A DNA stretch of 64,000 bases, taken from contig NZ_JASJOC010000013.1 of assembly GCF_030068615.1 (NCBI RefSeq), forward strand, positions 1-64,000. Direction: 5' to 3'. Under the pieces are notes generated by a model. The model did no database searches. It was not told where the DNA came from and saw only the letters and a program-made list of their open reading frames with translations. The position numbers and the translations under genes were made by a program. Numbering within the stretch: the stretch's first letter is position 1; each line of letters opens with the position of its first letter. This document shows positions 6,700 to 15,783 of this stretch, piece by piece. This DNA is from Halostagnicola sp. A-GB9-2. GTDB taxonomy: Archaea > Halobacteriota > Halobacteria > Halobacteriales > Natrialbaceae.

Positions 6700-9138
6700 A
6701 TGGGGTTGCAGAACGAGGAGGTTACTGGTCAGGAAACGACGTGTGCTATCTCTGATCAGATCGGAGCAAGCACACACTGGAAGACGTACAGTGGACGGAC
6801 TGATGATGGAGAGCCAACTCTTATCAGAGTGTTACAAGGGGAGGTTCCCGATTCAAGTCACGACCGATTCAACGGGCTCGTGAGACAATGGGCAAGCATC
6901 AGTGATCGAGAGTCAGTCCGTGGCGTTATCGACTGGGGGACAGAGATCGAACCGTGGGTCGCTGTCGAGTACGCCTCCTCCGATGGAAAACAGTTCGCAA
7001 GCGGTGGGATGGTCGACACCGCGATAGCGTGTGACGACCGGACGAAAGTCGAGCTCGTTAGCGAGGTCTGTGAAACTATCCAGACTTATAGCCGGTATGG
7101 ATCGACATCGCATCACCTTGCTATCCATCCGGATTGTCTTTTTTTCGGAAACGGACAAGATGGTCCTGTAGCCATCGTCGACGACTGGGGAGTGAGTCGC
7201 CTTGTGAACGAGCCACCGATAACACCATACACGGCTCCCGAACAACTCGAGGACGGCGGACACGCGAAAAAACGCACCGACATCTATCAAGTTGGTGTGC
7301 TTGCCACACACCTTCTAACGGGGACAACCCCGTTTGCCGACGATGCCGACAGCGATGACCCGGAAGCATTAGCGAGTACAATCGAGAACGGAATCGACGA
7401 AACAGTACTTCCGGAGGGGACTGTAGAGCCGATCAGTAAAGCGATGGCCGTTGATCCGGAAGACCGGTACTCTGCCCTGTCACAGTTCCAACGCGACCTG
7501 CTCAATGCTGTTCCAGCATCCACCGATCGGGCAACTGGTTCGCTCATCGCAGTAACGACACCGACCTTGGCAGCCACGAACACCGGCGAAAGACAGGCAG
7601 ATACCACTGGTTCACCAAGCAGCGAGTCAACAACGGCAGTCAATTCACCGACAGAGACAGCCACCACATCGTCACAAACAGACACCGCATCGACACGGAC
7701 GGACACGACAAACGCACGGCCTGATCGAACGGGAACCGGAAACGGTAATTCCAGACGCTCTTTCCTCAAATACGGAGTCGTCGCCGTAGGGGGTGCTGGA
7801 GCCATGTATCTCGGGTTGCCGATACTCACTGGTGACGAGTCACTCCGGAGTGCGTTACCCGGTGGGACAACTGGCTCGGATCCAGCCGCTGGTTCCGGTG
7901 GGGACGTCCGCGTCAACACCGGGTTTCGGTCGTGGCTCGAGCCCCTAGAGAACAACGCAGAGAACGTTGGCATCCCGAGAGAAGCCGATGTACAGATACA
8001 GGAGGGACCTGCAGACCCAGCACACCGAGTCGACGAACTTATCAATCAAGTCGAATCAGACCAGCCACAGCCCGATCTCTTCGTCGTTAATGAGACAGAA
8101 TTAGGGATGCTCATGGAGGCTACGGTGACCGACTCCATGGGCGAGCATTCGATCGACGAGACACTCAGAAATACGCCGCCATTGTACGAGGCCCTGAGTC
8201 AGCATCCAAGTGATGGAGTTCATCATGCGATTCCCTACGGATTCATGCCACTGGTCGTTGCGTATCACAAGCCCCTACTCCGTGAAATGGGGTATGATAA
8301 TGGGGTATTTGAGGCGTGGATGACGGATCCGCCGAGCTGGGAACAGTGGTCCGAAATTTCCGCATTCGCCCGCGAAATGATCGGGACCCCGTTCGGATTC
8401 ATCTGGCCAGGTCAGCCGACCCAGCTTCCAGGGTTCTTTACGTCGGTTCTGGAGGCATTCGGTGGCACATACTATGGAAGCCCCGACGCAGCCACAGGAC
8501 CCATTACCGATCGGCCTGTGACGATCGCCAATCCGCAGGCCGTTGAGGCAACGAACGTCATTCACGACCTCGTCACCGGGGATAACCGCTCGTCACACGC
8601 TATCGAACAATGTACTTCCGACGATATCTTTTCGATGGGGTTCAACCAGGTTTACGAACTATTAATGGGCCAAGAAGCAGTCGCCGCACAGATCCCACTG
8701 AGTCTCGCCCGCATACTGGTCGAAGAATATGGGCCGGATGAGGTCGGCATCATGCCCATGCCGACAGGTACAGCCAGGTCAGCAACAACAGCCTTCGGAT
8801 CGTACGTTGCTATGAATCCGAATACAGAGAATACGGGCGGAGCACTCGAGGTGGCAAGCGCGTTCCGATCACCAGAATTCGCACAGATGATCCTCTCTCA
8901 GGGATATGAGATACCGTTTGGTGAGGATATACAAGCCGACGGTCTCTTTGACTCCTCACTGTACGAACCATATGCAGACACGTTCCAGTTTATTGCCGGA
9001 TCACCAGCGGTTGAACCGGCTGGAAACGCCTGGATCGACGAACGTGACGTAATCGGTGAACAGATGGTCGAAGCAGTCATGGGATTCAGTCCAGAGCCAA
9101 TACTCGAACAGCTCGCCGAGTTCATCGATCATAATTGA
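6700..9138 (+). CDS. Pseudokinase - internal Tat anchor - solute-binding fusion protein
   Basis: An 812-residue protein with three parts. Residues about 25-270 have the Ser/Thr-kinase fold pattern: the activation segment ends YTAPEQL, followed by TDIYQVGVLATHLLTG as in active kinases. The catalytic loop reads HLAIHPDCLFF where HRDLKPxN is expected, so the catalytic Asp is Ala and the Asn is Cys. DFG is DWG, and the VAIK lysine looks like Arg (TLIRVL). This is a predicted pseudokinase. A Thr/Ser-rich linker (about 270-350) leads to SRRSFLK plus a hydrophobic segment (about 351-376), an internal Tat-type signal/anchor. The rest (about 400-812) resembles family 1 ABC sugar-binding proteins. The expected topology is kinase-like domain inside, binding domain outside. 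An in-frame GTG at 6676 is an alternative start. No transporter genes are adjacent, which suggests sensing rather than uptake. Confidence 0.85.
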   Translation: MGLQNEEVTGQETTCAISDQIGASTHWKTYSGRTDDGEPTLIRVLQGEVPDSSHDRFNGLVRQWASISDRESVRGVIDWGTEIEPWVAVEYASSDGKQFASGGMVDTAIACDDRTKVELVSEVCETIQTYSRYGSTSHHLAIHPDCLFFGNGQDGPVAIVDDWGVSRLVNEPPITPYTAPEQLEDGGHAKKRTDIYQVGVLATHLLTGTTPFADDADSDDPEALASTIENGIDETVLPEGTVEPISKAMAVDPEDRYSALSQFQRDLLNAVPASTDRATGSLIAVTTPTLAATNTGERQADTTGSPSSESTTAVNSPTETATTSSQTDTASTRTDTTNARPDRTGTGNGNSRRSFLKYGVVAVGGAGAMYLGLPILTGDESLRSALPGGTTGSDPAAGSGGDVRVNTGFRSWLEPLENNAENVGIPREADVQIQEGPADPAHRVDELINQVESDQPQPDLFVVNETELGMLMEATVTDSMGEHSIDETLRNTPPLYEALSQHPSDGVHHAIPYGFMPLVVAYHKPLLREMGYDNGVFEAWMTDPPSWEQWSEISAFAREMIGTPFGFIWPGQPTQLPGFFTSVLEAFGGTYYGSPDAATGPITDRPVTIANPQAVEATNVIHDLVTGDNRSSHAIEQCTSDDIFSMGFNQVYELLMGQEAVAAQIPLSLARILVEEYGPDEVGIMPMPTGTARSATTAFGSYVAMNPNTENTGGALEVASAFRSPEFAQMILSQGYEIPFGEDIQADGLFDSSLYEPYADTFQFIAGSPAVEPAGNAWIDERDVIGEQMVEAVMGFSPEPILEQLAEFIDHN

Positions 9139-9294
9139 TCTAGCCATCCGACGAAGCAGAACGGTATCTCGTCGAGATTCTGGTCTGATTCTAGTCGGTC
9201 CTAATACGCTATCAGAATTCCACCGAAAGTGACATTCGAGATTCCTGTGAATCGAAAACGGTATAACATACATGCAAAATTATATTACTGTTCA

Positions 9295-10383
9295 ATGGAG
9301 AGACGGAAGTTTATAGCGACGACGATGATGGCGGGGGTAAGTACAAGTTTTGCAGGTTGCTCTGAAAACGACTCTGTACCAGAAGAAACTGATGGGACTG
9401 ACGATCCGGAGGAGTCGGGAACATCAGACAACGGCTCAGAAGATACTGACGGTGAGGAACCTGAGATTGAGGTAACTCTCTCCGTCGAAACGAACGATGT
9501 AATAGAGATCGCCGAAACGAAAGCGACACTAACGGGAGAAGTAGTAGAAGTAGACGGTGCCGATTCAGCTGAGGGATACTTCGAATGGCGTCAGAATGAT
9601 GGAGAGTGGAGTGACACTGACCCAGAATCGGTCGAAGCTGGAAGCGAGTTCAGTACTGAGTTAATGGATATTGATGACGCAACAGAATACGAATTTCGGG
9701 CAGTTGTCCAAGAGGCTGATGAAACCGACAAAGGGGAATCCAAGCAGTTTGAAACGGACGAGCTGATCGACATATCGTTCTCCGATGACTGGGAAAATGG
9801 CAACTTCACCGACCCACTATGGGAAGGAACCGAGCACTACGATACGGGCTACATCGAAGTTGTCGATGAATCAACTCCGGATGGCGGGAGTCACGCTTTG
9901 TCTTCCTACTCCGATGGAGGGTTAAGCATCGCTTCTGAGAAGGAGTTCCGGTGGGATGCAGCGTGGGCATTCGAGACTCTGTTTAAAGTCCCCGATGAAC
10001 TGGGTGACCGGATGTATTGGAGATATAACTTGTGTGGCGATGACCAGCTTACTGTTAATCTGGGATTCCATGATCGTGGACTGGGCGCGACTGAAGGACA
10101 ACTTTCCCCAAATCTTTCCGGAGAACTCTTGGACAATAGCGGTGGGAACATCGACGTAGACTGGGAAGAAGGTGAATGGTACCATGCAAAATGCCATCAC
10201 GATGGAGAGGGCGTGTACTCGCTCAAAGTTTGGCAAAGCGATGAAGCGGAACCGTCATCGTATCAAATCACCGGTACAGGAGCAACACCATCCAGTGAGG
10301 AAAGTCCAATCAACATGGATCCCCACGTTGCCTGGACTGATATGAGAGTGAACGTCGCATACATTTCCTACGAGACAAAATGA
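9295..10383 (+). CDS. Tat-type lipoprotein with a concanavalin-like beta-sandwich domain
   Basis: A 362-residue protein. I chose the ATG at 9295 because it starts MERRKFIATT, a Tat-type signal, and reaches a lipobox (SFAGC, Cys near residue 21); the upstream in-frame ATG at 9229 would bury this signal. An acidic Asp/Glu/Gly/Ser linker follows. Residues about 60-150 look like a fibronectin/Ig-like beta domain (VSVETNDV ... YEFRAVVQ). Residues about 165-362 resemble the LamG/polysaccharide-lyase-like jelly roll (FSDDWENGNFTDPLW ... WYHAKCHHDGEGVYSLKVW). A surface-anchored glycan-binding or glycan-cleaving role is plausible. It lies 156 bp after the pseudokinase fusion on the same strand; co-function is only an inference. 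Confidence 0.75.
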   Translation: MERRKFIATTMMAGVSTSFAGCSENDSVPEETDGTDDPEESGTSDNGSEDTDGEEPEIEVTLSVETNDVIEIAETKATLTGEVVEVDGADSAEGYFEWRQNDGEWSDTDPESVEAGSEFSTELMDIDDATEYEFRAVVQEADETDKGESKQFETDELIDISFSDDWENGNFTDPLWEGTEHYDTGYIEVVDESTPDGGSHALSSYSDGGLSIASEKEFRWDAAWAFETLFKVPDELGDRMYWRYNLCGDDQLTVNLGFHDRGLGATEGQLSPNLSGELLDNSGGNIDVDWEEGEWYHAKCHHDGEGVYSLKVWQSDEAEPSSYQITGTGATPSSEESPINMDPHVAWTDMRVNVAYISYETK

Positions 10384-10833
10384 ACTAGCTTCCTCATTGT
10401 CCTCGAAATCGCGTTACAGAGCCCTGATAGAGTCATTCGATTCGATATTTAATGACATCATCAGTTGGGGTGTATTCGCCTCGGATTCAGCTAATGGAAC
10501 TCCGTCGGAGAGCCACAATCGTGCCGGAGCAACGTGGCGGCTACTCGAGTACAAGTGCGAGCGCGAAAGCACGCACTTCGTCGCCATTGACCTATCAGAA
10601 CGATTAAAGAGTGCCATCGTGTGGCGTCGAAAGTGACCGACCCCACCCCGCTTCGCTCACCCTGACGTGTTCGCTTGTTGAGGAGGGGTTTTAGTATGGG
10701 ACTCGGGTTCGAAGCCGGATCCTCGAGGGTGCTCACTCACTCGAGCACGCAAAAGATATGCAGATTACTCTCAGTCTCACGCTACCCTCAAGGAGCAAAC
10801 GACGTCAGCTGTGAGCGAGTAGGGGAGAGGAAG
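10384..10833. other. Intergenic region, nothing firm recognised
   Basis: Short frames on both strands lack family resemblance. A segment around 10480-10740 is GC-richer and contains CCTCGAGGG and CTCACTCACTCGAG words, perhaps debris of a former mobile gene. GGGTTCGAAGCC near 10698 superficially recalls a tRNA T-arm, but no tRNA can be folded around it. Confidence 0.35.
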
Positions 10834-11493
10834 TCACTGCGCCTCTTCTGGATTCCGTACTGACATACCAAAAGATTCTATTTCGTCGATATTTCTGGTC
10901 CGAGTCGAATCAATTCTGATACCGACACAAAGCACCTCCTCTGGGTCGAGGCGAACGATTTCTTGTAGCAAATCGTCTCCACTCTGGCTCTGCCCAGCAA
11001 CCGAGTAGGGGAACTGGAAGCCATCGCTGAAGGAGACACGATTTTGTTCGGTTGGGTCAGTTTGATCATACGCCCGAACCCGAATTTCGACCGGAACACC
11101 GCTTAAGTTTTCCTGCCCGACACCCCCGACGTTCGCGATCAAAAACACCGCTTCCTCTTGCTTAGTTTGTGCGAACGTCGTTACTGCCTCGCGGTTTATC
11201 GACTCGAGAGCAATACTATGCAGTAACCCATTTTCATCCCCCTCGATGGCAGTCGAAGCAACGATTTCAACCCCCTCCAGATGAAGGTCCTCAAGGCGAC
11301 CACCGGTGAGGTCAGTGACAGCCTCAACTGCAACTTCGCTCGAGTCATCCGTTGCCTCAATATCGGATACTTGTGTCCAGTTTCCCTCACTGTCATTGGT
11401 CGGATCGCTTCCGAATGCACCGCTTGCAATAAAACCGCTACTTCCAACCGTTAACAGTCCCAGACCAAGCATTATACTTCGACGACGCATCAA
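10834..11493 (-). CDS. Tat-exported DUF1102-like surface protein
   Basis: A 219-residue protein. The start MMRRRSIMLGLGLL gives a Tat-like signal (RRRSIML) and a hydrophobic segment, then SGAFGSDPTND. The mature part is acidic and beta-rich, with no catalytic motif. The layout (Tat signal, S/T-GAF, about 200 residues) matches small haloarchaeal DUF1102-type or camelysin-like surface proteins. It is co-directional with the related gene at 11526-12113 (32 bp apart), so the two probably form an operon. Function unknown. Confidence 0.7.
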   Translation of the reverse strand: MMRRRSIMLGLGLLTVGSSGFIASGAFGSDPTNDSEGNWTQVSDIEATDDSSEVAVEAVTDLTGGRLEDLHLEGVEIVASTAIEGDENGLLHSIALESINREAVTTFAQTKQEEAVFLIANVGGVGQENLSGVPVEIRVRAYDQTDPTEQNRVSFSDGFQFPYSVAGQSQSGDDLLQEIVRLDPEEVLCVGIRIDSTRTRNIDEIESFGMSVRNPEEAQ

Positions 11494-11525
11494 ATTTATT
11501 TGTCCATCAAAACCGGTCTCGTTCG

Positions 11526-12113
11526 TTACTCGTCACCGCCGTCGGTACTCGCGTGAATACTGATGACTGGAACATCCTCTGGGCTCCCCTCATATTCGTA
11601 TGGACCGCCGTACTCGTTATCGGCTTCCTCGCGCGTATCAACTTCAAGTGTTATATTGACAGGATCGTCACCTACTTCAATCAATGTGGTATCCGGGTCG
11701 GTCTCGGTTGAGTCCCTATCGGTAATATCGTCATCACCAACGATGAACCCAATCCCATCCTTTTCACCCGTATCGAACCAAATCTCAGCGTCCTGTGAGC
11801 CATTATTACCGACTTTGAGCAGATCGTGAAATCCAGTTAATGCATCATCGTTAAGCCCAGCATCATTATCCTCCCCCTCGTCTTCCGTACCGATATTGAT
11901 CGCGATCAGTCCATCCTCGTCATCTACATATTCGTTAGCACTGTCACCGTCACCAGGCTGTAACTCGAGGAGGGCAGCGGCGTCGTCAGCGACTTCGACA
12001 TCAAAATTGCGGTCGGCTTGAACAGTATCGAATGCACCGGACGCTCCAACAACTCCAATTCCTCCTGCGATTGCTCCGAATCCAATTAGGGTGTTCCGTC
12101 GTGTTAGTTTCAT
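11526..12113 (-). CDS. Tat-exported DUF1102 domain protein
   Basis: A 195-residue protein starting at the ATG at 12113 (MKLTRRNTLIGFG), which places a TRRNTL Tat signal at the N-terminus. SGAFDTVQADRNFDVEVADD is the conserved DUF1102 opening and matches the segment TGAFDLLSADRAFDI of the solenoid protein at 3412-4716. The remainder is very acidic, with short Asp/Glu-rich loops, as expected for a secreted halophilic protein. A two-gene unit with the downstream DUF1102-like gene is likely. Its role is unknown; related proteins are presumed surface or fibre-forming. Confidence 0.8.
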   Translation of the reverse strand: MKLTRRNTLIGFGAIAGGIGVVGASGAFDTVQADRNFDVEVADDAAALLELQPGDGDSANEYVDDEDGLIAINIGTEDEGEDNDAGLNDDALTGFHDLLKVGNNGSQDAEIWFDTGEKDGIGFIVGDDDITDRDSTETDPDTTLIEVGDDPVNITLEVDTREEADNEYGGPYEYEGSPEDVPVISIHASTDGGDE

Positions 12114-13009
12114 CTCAATCATCAGTAGATACGACGACCCCTTTATATTGTAGGATTATTTATCGGTATGGAAGCACCTGAATCATCGTATTGAGGCGCC
12201 AGAGCAGCGTATTGGAACGCCTGAAATACCAAGTTGCCACCTTGTTTTAATCAAATCCAGCATTTTATCGCTCATATACAGATTTGAGACCCTCCTAACA
12301 CGAATTAGGACATCAAGCTAGCAACAAGTTTGATATAGTTGTCTTTGCAAGGACAACGTGCGGCGGGGGAGATGGTATCTGAGTTTCACTCACTGGAACT
12401 AGTCCGCTCCACCGCCGTTCCCAACACTGTGAGCTGAAGGGAACCTCTCCCCCGAGGGTCCCTGATGGGCTTCCCGTGACGACTCACCGTTCGATGCCGA
12501 CCGGTGGTTGGCATAGGCAGCCCTGAAACACCATCGTGTACCAGGTACCACTGGACGTGTTCCCCCGAACATCGTCCACATCCCACCTGGCGATTCCTGC
12601 ACTGAAGGCCATACTCTGGCCTTTTCACTCGAAATACCTGTTCGTGAGATACCAGTCTGTCCGGAGCACCCACGCTCGAGACGGCAGGGAACCGCGAGCC
12701 AGCGCAATCGCTATCCAGTTCACAAACAGTCTCCTCGAGGGAAACAGAATTGTGAAAGGGGAGTGAGACAACTCGCTTGTCGAGGCGGCGATCGCCGGAC
12801 CGCTGTCCTTGATCGGCGAACACGGAGAAACCACACGAGGTACTCGAGATCCCCCCAATGCTTCCGAGGATGTCGTCAAAGCTGTTGCGAGGGGGAAGTC
12901 AGCGGACGTCCACCCCGAAGGGAGTGATCCTGACATTGAGAAGGTCAAGAGGATTCAGAAGGCGAAACGAGCGATGCTCGAAAGTCAGTAGAGACCGATA
13001 CTGACGATC
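12114..13009. other. Intergenic region, probable element debris
   Basis: AT-rich promoter-like sequence lies at 12130-12340. From 12386 to about 12830 the sequence is GC-rich, with open frames on both strands that show no recognisable domain. A plus-strand frame at 12809-12991 encodes 60 residues ending in a charged amphipathic tail (DIEKVKRIQKAKRAMLESQ). That could be a relic of a plasmid or helical protein, but I would not call it a gene. Confidence 0.35.
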
Positions 13010-13882
13010 TCACTTCGATTGGAGTGTGAAGAAAAAAGTCGCCCCCTCTCCAGGTTCGGATTCGACCCAAATGTCTCCGCCGTGGCGCTCGATGATTCGT
13101 TGACAGATGGCAAGACCGATCCCGGTTCCAGCGTGTTCTTCCTGCGTGTGGAGTCGCTGGAATACATCGAAGATATCCGCTTGGTTCTTACGCGGGATTC
13201 CAATCCCCTCATCTCGAACTGAGACGATCCACTTCATGCCATCTCGATCGGCCGAGATGTGAACCTGTGGCGGCTCATCCTCACTATATTCGATTGCGTT
13301 GCTCACGGTATTTTGGAAGACTTGGCGCAACTGTCGCTCGTCGGCGATGACCTCGGGTAACGAATCGACATCGATGGTAGCACCCGTTTCAGAAATTTGC
13401 ACTTCTAGGTTCTTCTGTACATCACGGACAATCTCCTCGAGATCGACCTGTTCGAATGGCTCGCCCTGTGTCTCGATGCGCGAATACTCGAGTAATGCAT
13501 CGATCATCTCTTTCATCCGTTCAGCGCCGTCGACGGCGAACTCGATAAACTCCTCAGCATCATCGTCGAGATCGTCCGTATACCGACGGTCAAGGAGATT
13601 GAGATAACTCGTGATCATTCGTAGCGGCTCCTGTAAGTCGTGCGAGGCTGCGTAGGCGAACTGCTCGAGTCGCTCGTTGGACTCCTCGAGTTGCGCTCGG
13701 AGTTCCTGTAGCTCCTGATTCCGTTGGTTGAGTTCGAGCGCTCGTGTTTTGGCTCGTGCATCACGCGTACCGACTCCAAAACCGGCAACGCTGCTGAGCG
13801 CTGATAGAATGAGAATACTTCTGTCTGGGTTATTGAGAGTGTCCGCGGGTTGTAGGTGGTAGAACGTAAGGATGCCAAACAT
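13010..13882 (-). pseudogene. Sensor histidine kinase, N-terminally truncated
   Basis: The remaining 290 codons encode the end of a membrane region (about residues 23-38), a coiled coil (RALELNQRNQELQELRAQLE, about 48-70), a HisKA domain with phospho-acceptor His81 in FAYAASHDLQEPLRM, and a full HATPase: N-box QNTVSNAIEY, G1 DEGIGIP and G2 GTGIGLAIC, ending with the usual GATFFFTLQ. Further upstream the frame meets a stop and then the ISH3 inverted repeat at about 13910, so the sensor part is gone. The cytoplasmic kinase core could still be made from the ATG at 13882, but the protein is probably non-functional as a sensor. Confidence 0.85.
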
Positions 13883-13909
13883 CAGTCCAATTCCACCAAG
13901 ACACCAGCC

Positions 13910-15300
13910 TCAGTACTTCACAAAGTCGCTTAGTTAGAACGTCTGCTTGCTGTAAATGTGTCTAGCAAACAGCAGCAAGCAGACAGTGAAATCCACGAGG
14001 ACCAACTCCTTAACTTTCTCGTCAACGTTCTTACCGGCGCATTTACGCTTGACCTCGGTGAGAACGCTGAAATCGACCCAGAGGACATTTTCGAGGTCCT
14101 CGTCGGCGCGACCGCCGACGAGACCTCGATCTCTTCACTCTGCGAGAAGAGTGAAGACGCACCCTCTGGCAACGACATTCTCTATCACCTGCGCACCAAG
14201 TTCAACCTCGAAACTGTCGAATCAACCGGCAATACGCTTCTCCAGCAGGATGTCCTCGAAACGCTCCCTCAGCAGGTGGAGGTCGTTGCGGACCTCCACC
14301 TGCGGCCCTACTACGGTGACGAAGACGAGACTGACGGCCTCTACTACAGCGAGGCCAAAGCAGGAACAACTGCGTTCCATGCTTACGCCACACTCTACGC
14401 CCGCGTGAACAACAAACGATACACCTTGGCGGTGCGCCGTCTCACCGACGGCGACGTCCTCGCTGAGTTCCTTGGACTGCTCAACAACTTCGATTTCGAC
14501 GTCAAAGCGGTCTATCTCGACAGCGGCTTCTACGACGGCAAGTGTCTCACGTTGCTCCAGGCACACAATTTCGCGTACATCGTTCCGGTGATCAAGTGGG
14601 GCAGCAAGATCAAGAACGAACTCAGCACCGGTTGGAGTCGTGAGATCACTCACGATCTCACGACGTCCTACGGCGAGAACGAGTGGACCGTCGAGTTTCC
14701 AGTGATGATCGACTGTACCTACAAGAACGGTCGATACGGTGAGCACGGGGTGGCGCGTCACGGCTACGCCGTCGGCGCGCCGTTCGTCAATGAACCTCGA
14801 CAGGCCCGATCCCACTACAGCAAACGCTTCGGGATCGAAGCGAGCTACCGCCTCTCCGAGTCAACAATCATCTCGACCACGACGCAAGATCCCGCGAGAC
14901 GGCTGTTGTTCGTCGTACTCAGCCTGCTACTTCAGAACGTCTGGCGGTACTTGCACTGGGAATACGTGGCGACACCCCGCCGTGGCGGGCGTCGCCTCTG
15001 GTGGTGGCCCTTCGAAGAGTTCGTCGACATGGTGACTCGTGCAGCGTGGACGGCCCGACGCACCGCGAGGGCCGTCCCCTCGAATCGGCCACCGGATGAT
15101 CGCTTCCACCGGTAGCCGGTGACCGAGGACGCCCTACCGACCAGTGGCAACGCTGTCGAGTCGGCGGCGATCAGCCGCCGACTGCGACAGTCTCTCGTCT
15201 CTTGTCGTCGGGTAGATCTACGAAGGACAGATTCAGCTCTGATTCATCGGCAAATCACGCTTCAGCGCCAGTTAGCTGAGGGTGATTTGTGAGGTACTGA
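13910..15300 (+). mobile_element. ISH3-family insertion sequence
   Basis: Terminal inverted repeats TCAGTAC(T/C)TCACAAA at 13910-13924 and, reversed, at 15286-15300 enclose one transposase gene. The 5 bp outside each end (CAGCC and TACTA) do not match, so no target duplication is visible. Because the two sides belong to different broken genes (histidine kinase and IS6 transposase), a deletion or recombination at the element is likely. Confidence 0.85.
13958..15115 (+). CDS. ISH3-family transposase
   Basis: A 385-residue DDE transposase that I recognise as ISH3-type from LRPYYGDEDETDGLYYSEAK, AVYLDSGFYDGKCLTLLQAH, GIEASYRLSEST and the near-terminal WRYLHWEYVATPRRGGRR. Length agrees with the family. 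The first catalytic Asp lies in VVADLHLRPYYGDE, the second in VYLDSGFYD, and the Glu in FGIEASYR. The frame is open and the ends are present, so the element may be active. Confidence 0.93.
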   Translation: MSSKQQQADSEIHEDQLLNFLVNVLTGAFTLDLGENAEIDPEDIFEVLVGATADETSISSLCEKSEDAPSGNDILYHLRTKFNLETVESTGNTLLQQDVLETLPQQVEVVADLHLRPYYGDEDETDGLYYSEAKAGTTAFHAYATLYARVNNKRYTLAVRRLTDGDVLAEFLGLLNNFDFDVKAVYLDSGFYDGKCLTLLQAHNFAYIVPVIKWGSKIKNELSTGWSREITHDLTTSYGENEWTVEFPVMIDCTYKNGRYGEHGVARHGYAVGAPFVNEPRQARSHYSKRFGIEASYRLSESTIISTTTQDPARRLLFVVLSLLLQNVWRYLHWEYVATPRRGGRRLWWWPFEEFVDMVTRAAWTARRTARAVPSNRPPDDRFHR

Positions 15301-15305
15301 TACTA

Positions 15306-15663
15306 AGTTAATTCTCGACGTCCAGTTATTCGGACGCCACGGCACCGATCCGGCAGCTGCGTTCCTGCATGGACTCCGCGAAAAACACGATCTCTCCGAG
15401 GCGATATTTCTCGTCGATCAGTTTAGCTACCGGACTGCCCTTGCTCGATTAGGTTTGGACGATCGGGTTGACTATACCGACCGAAACCTCATCGAAAATG
15501 GTTTCACACGCTCAAAATGCGAGTTGACCGTTTCCATAACTCGTGGGTGGACAGTCGGGCGAGCACACGCAGATGGATTGAACAGTTTGTACATTACTAC
15601 AACCATCAGAGACCGCATTAATCGCTCGATGGACGAACGCCAGCTGACAAGGTACTAAACTAG
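15306..15663 (+). pseudogene. IS6-family transposase, 3' half
   Basis: The frame resembles the C-terminal half of the IS6 catalytic domain: ILDVQLFGRHGTDPAAAFLH, LREKHDLSEAIFLVDQFSY, then TDRNLIE. A one-base deletion near 15494 shifts the frame, after which HTLKMRVDRFHNSW, EQFVHYYNHQRPH and the terminal LDGRTPADKVLN can be read with one TAA in place of Gln. The 5' half is absent; ISH3 sits where it should be. A 5' half of what looks like the same family is at 63596-64000. Confidence 0.8.
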
Positions 15664-15783
15664 ACAGTGCCGTTGAGAGGATCTTGACAAAGCAAAACAC
15701 CATACCAAGGCTATTGAGAGGATATCGATCCCACTCTACCGGCTAACAGTGGCATATGTTGGCAATTATCTGAAATAATATAG

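Noticed and set aside
10684-10720. GGGTTCGAAGCC resembling a tRNA T-arm
   Set aside because: The arm does not pair properly and no acceptor, D or anticodon arms can be found around it.
12386-12823. Open frames of 102-145 codons on the minus strand
   Set aside because: Two overlapping frames with Arg/Gly/Ser-rich, non-halophilic composition and no recognisable motif; more likely element debris than a gene.
12809-12991. 60-codon plus-strand ORF with a charged helical tail
   Set aside because: Plausible composition only; no start context, neighbours or family support.
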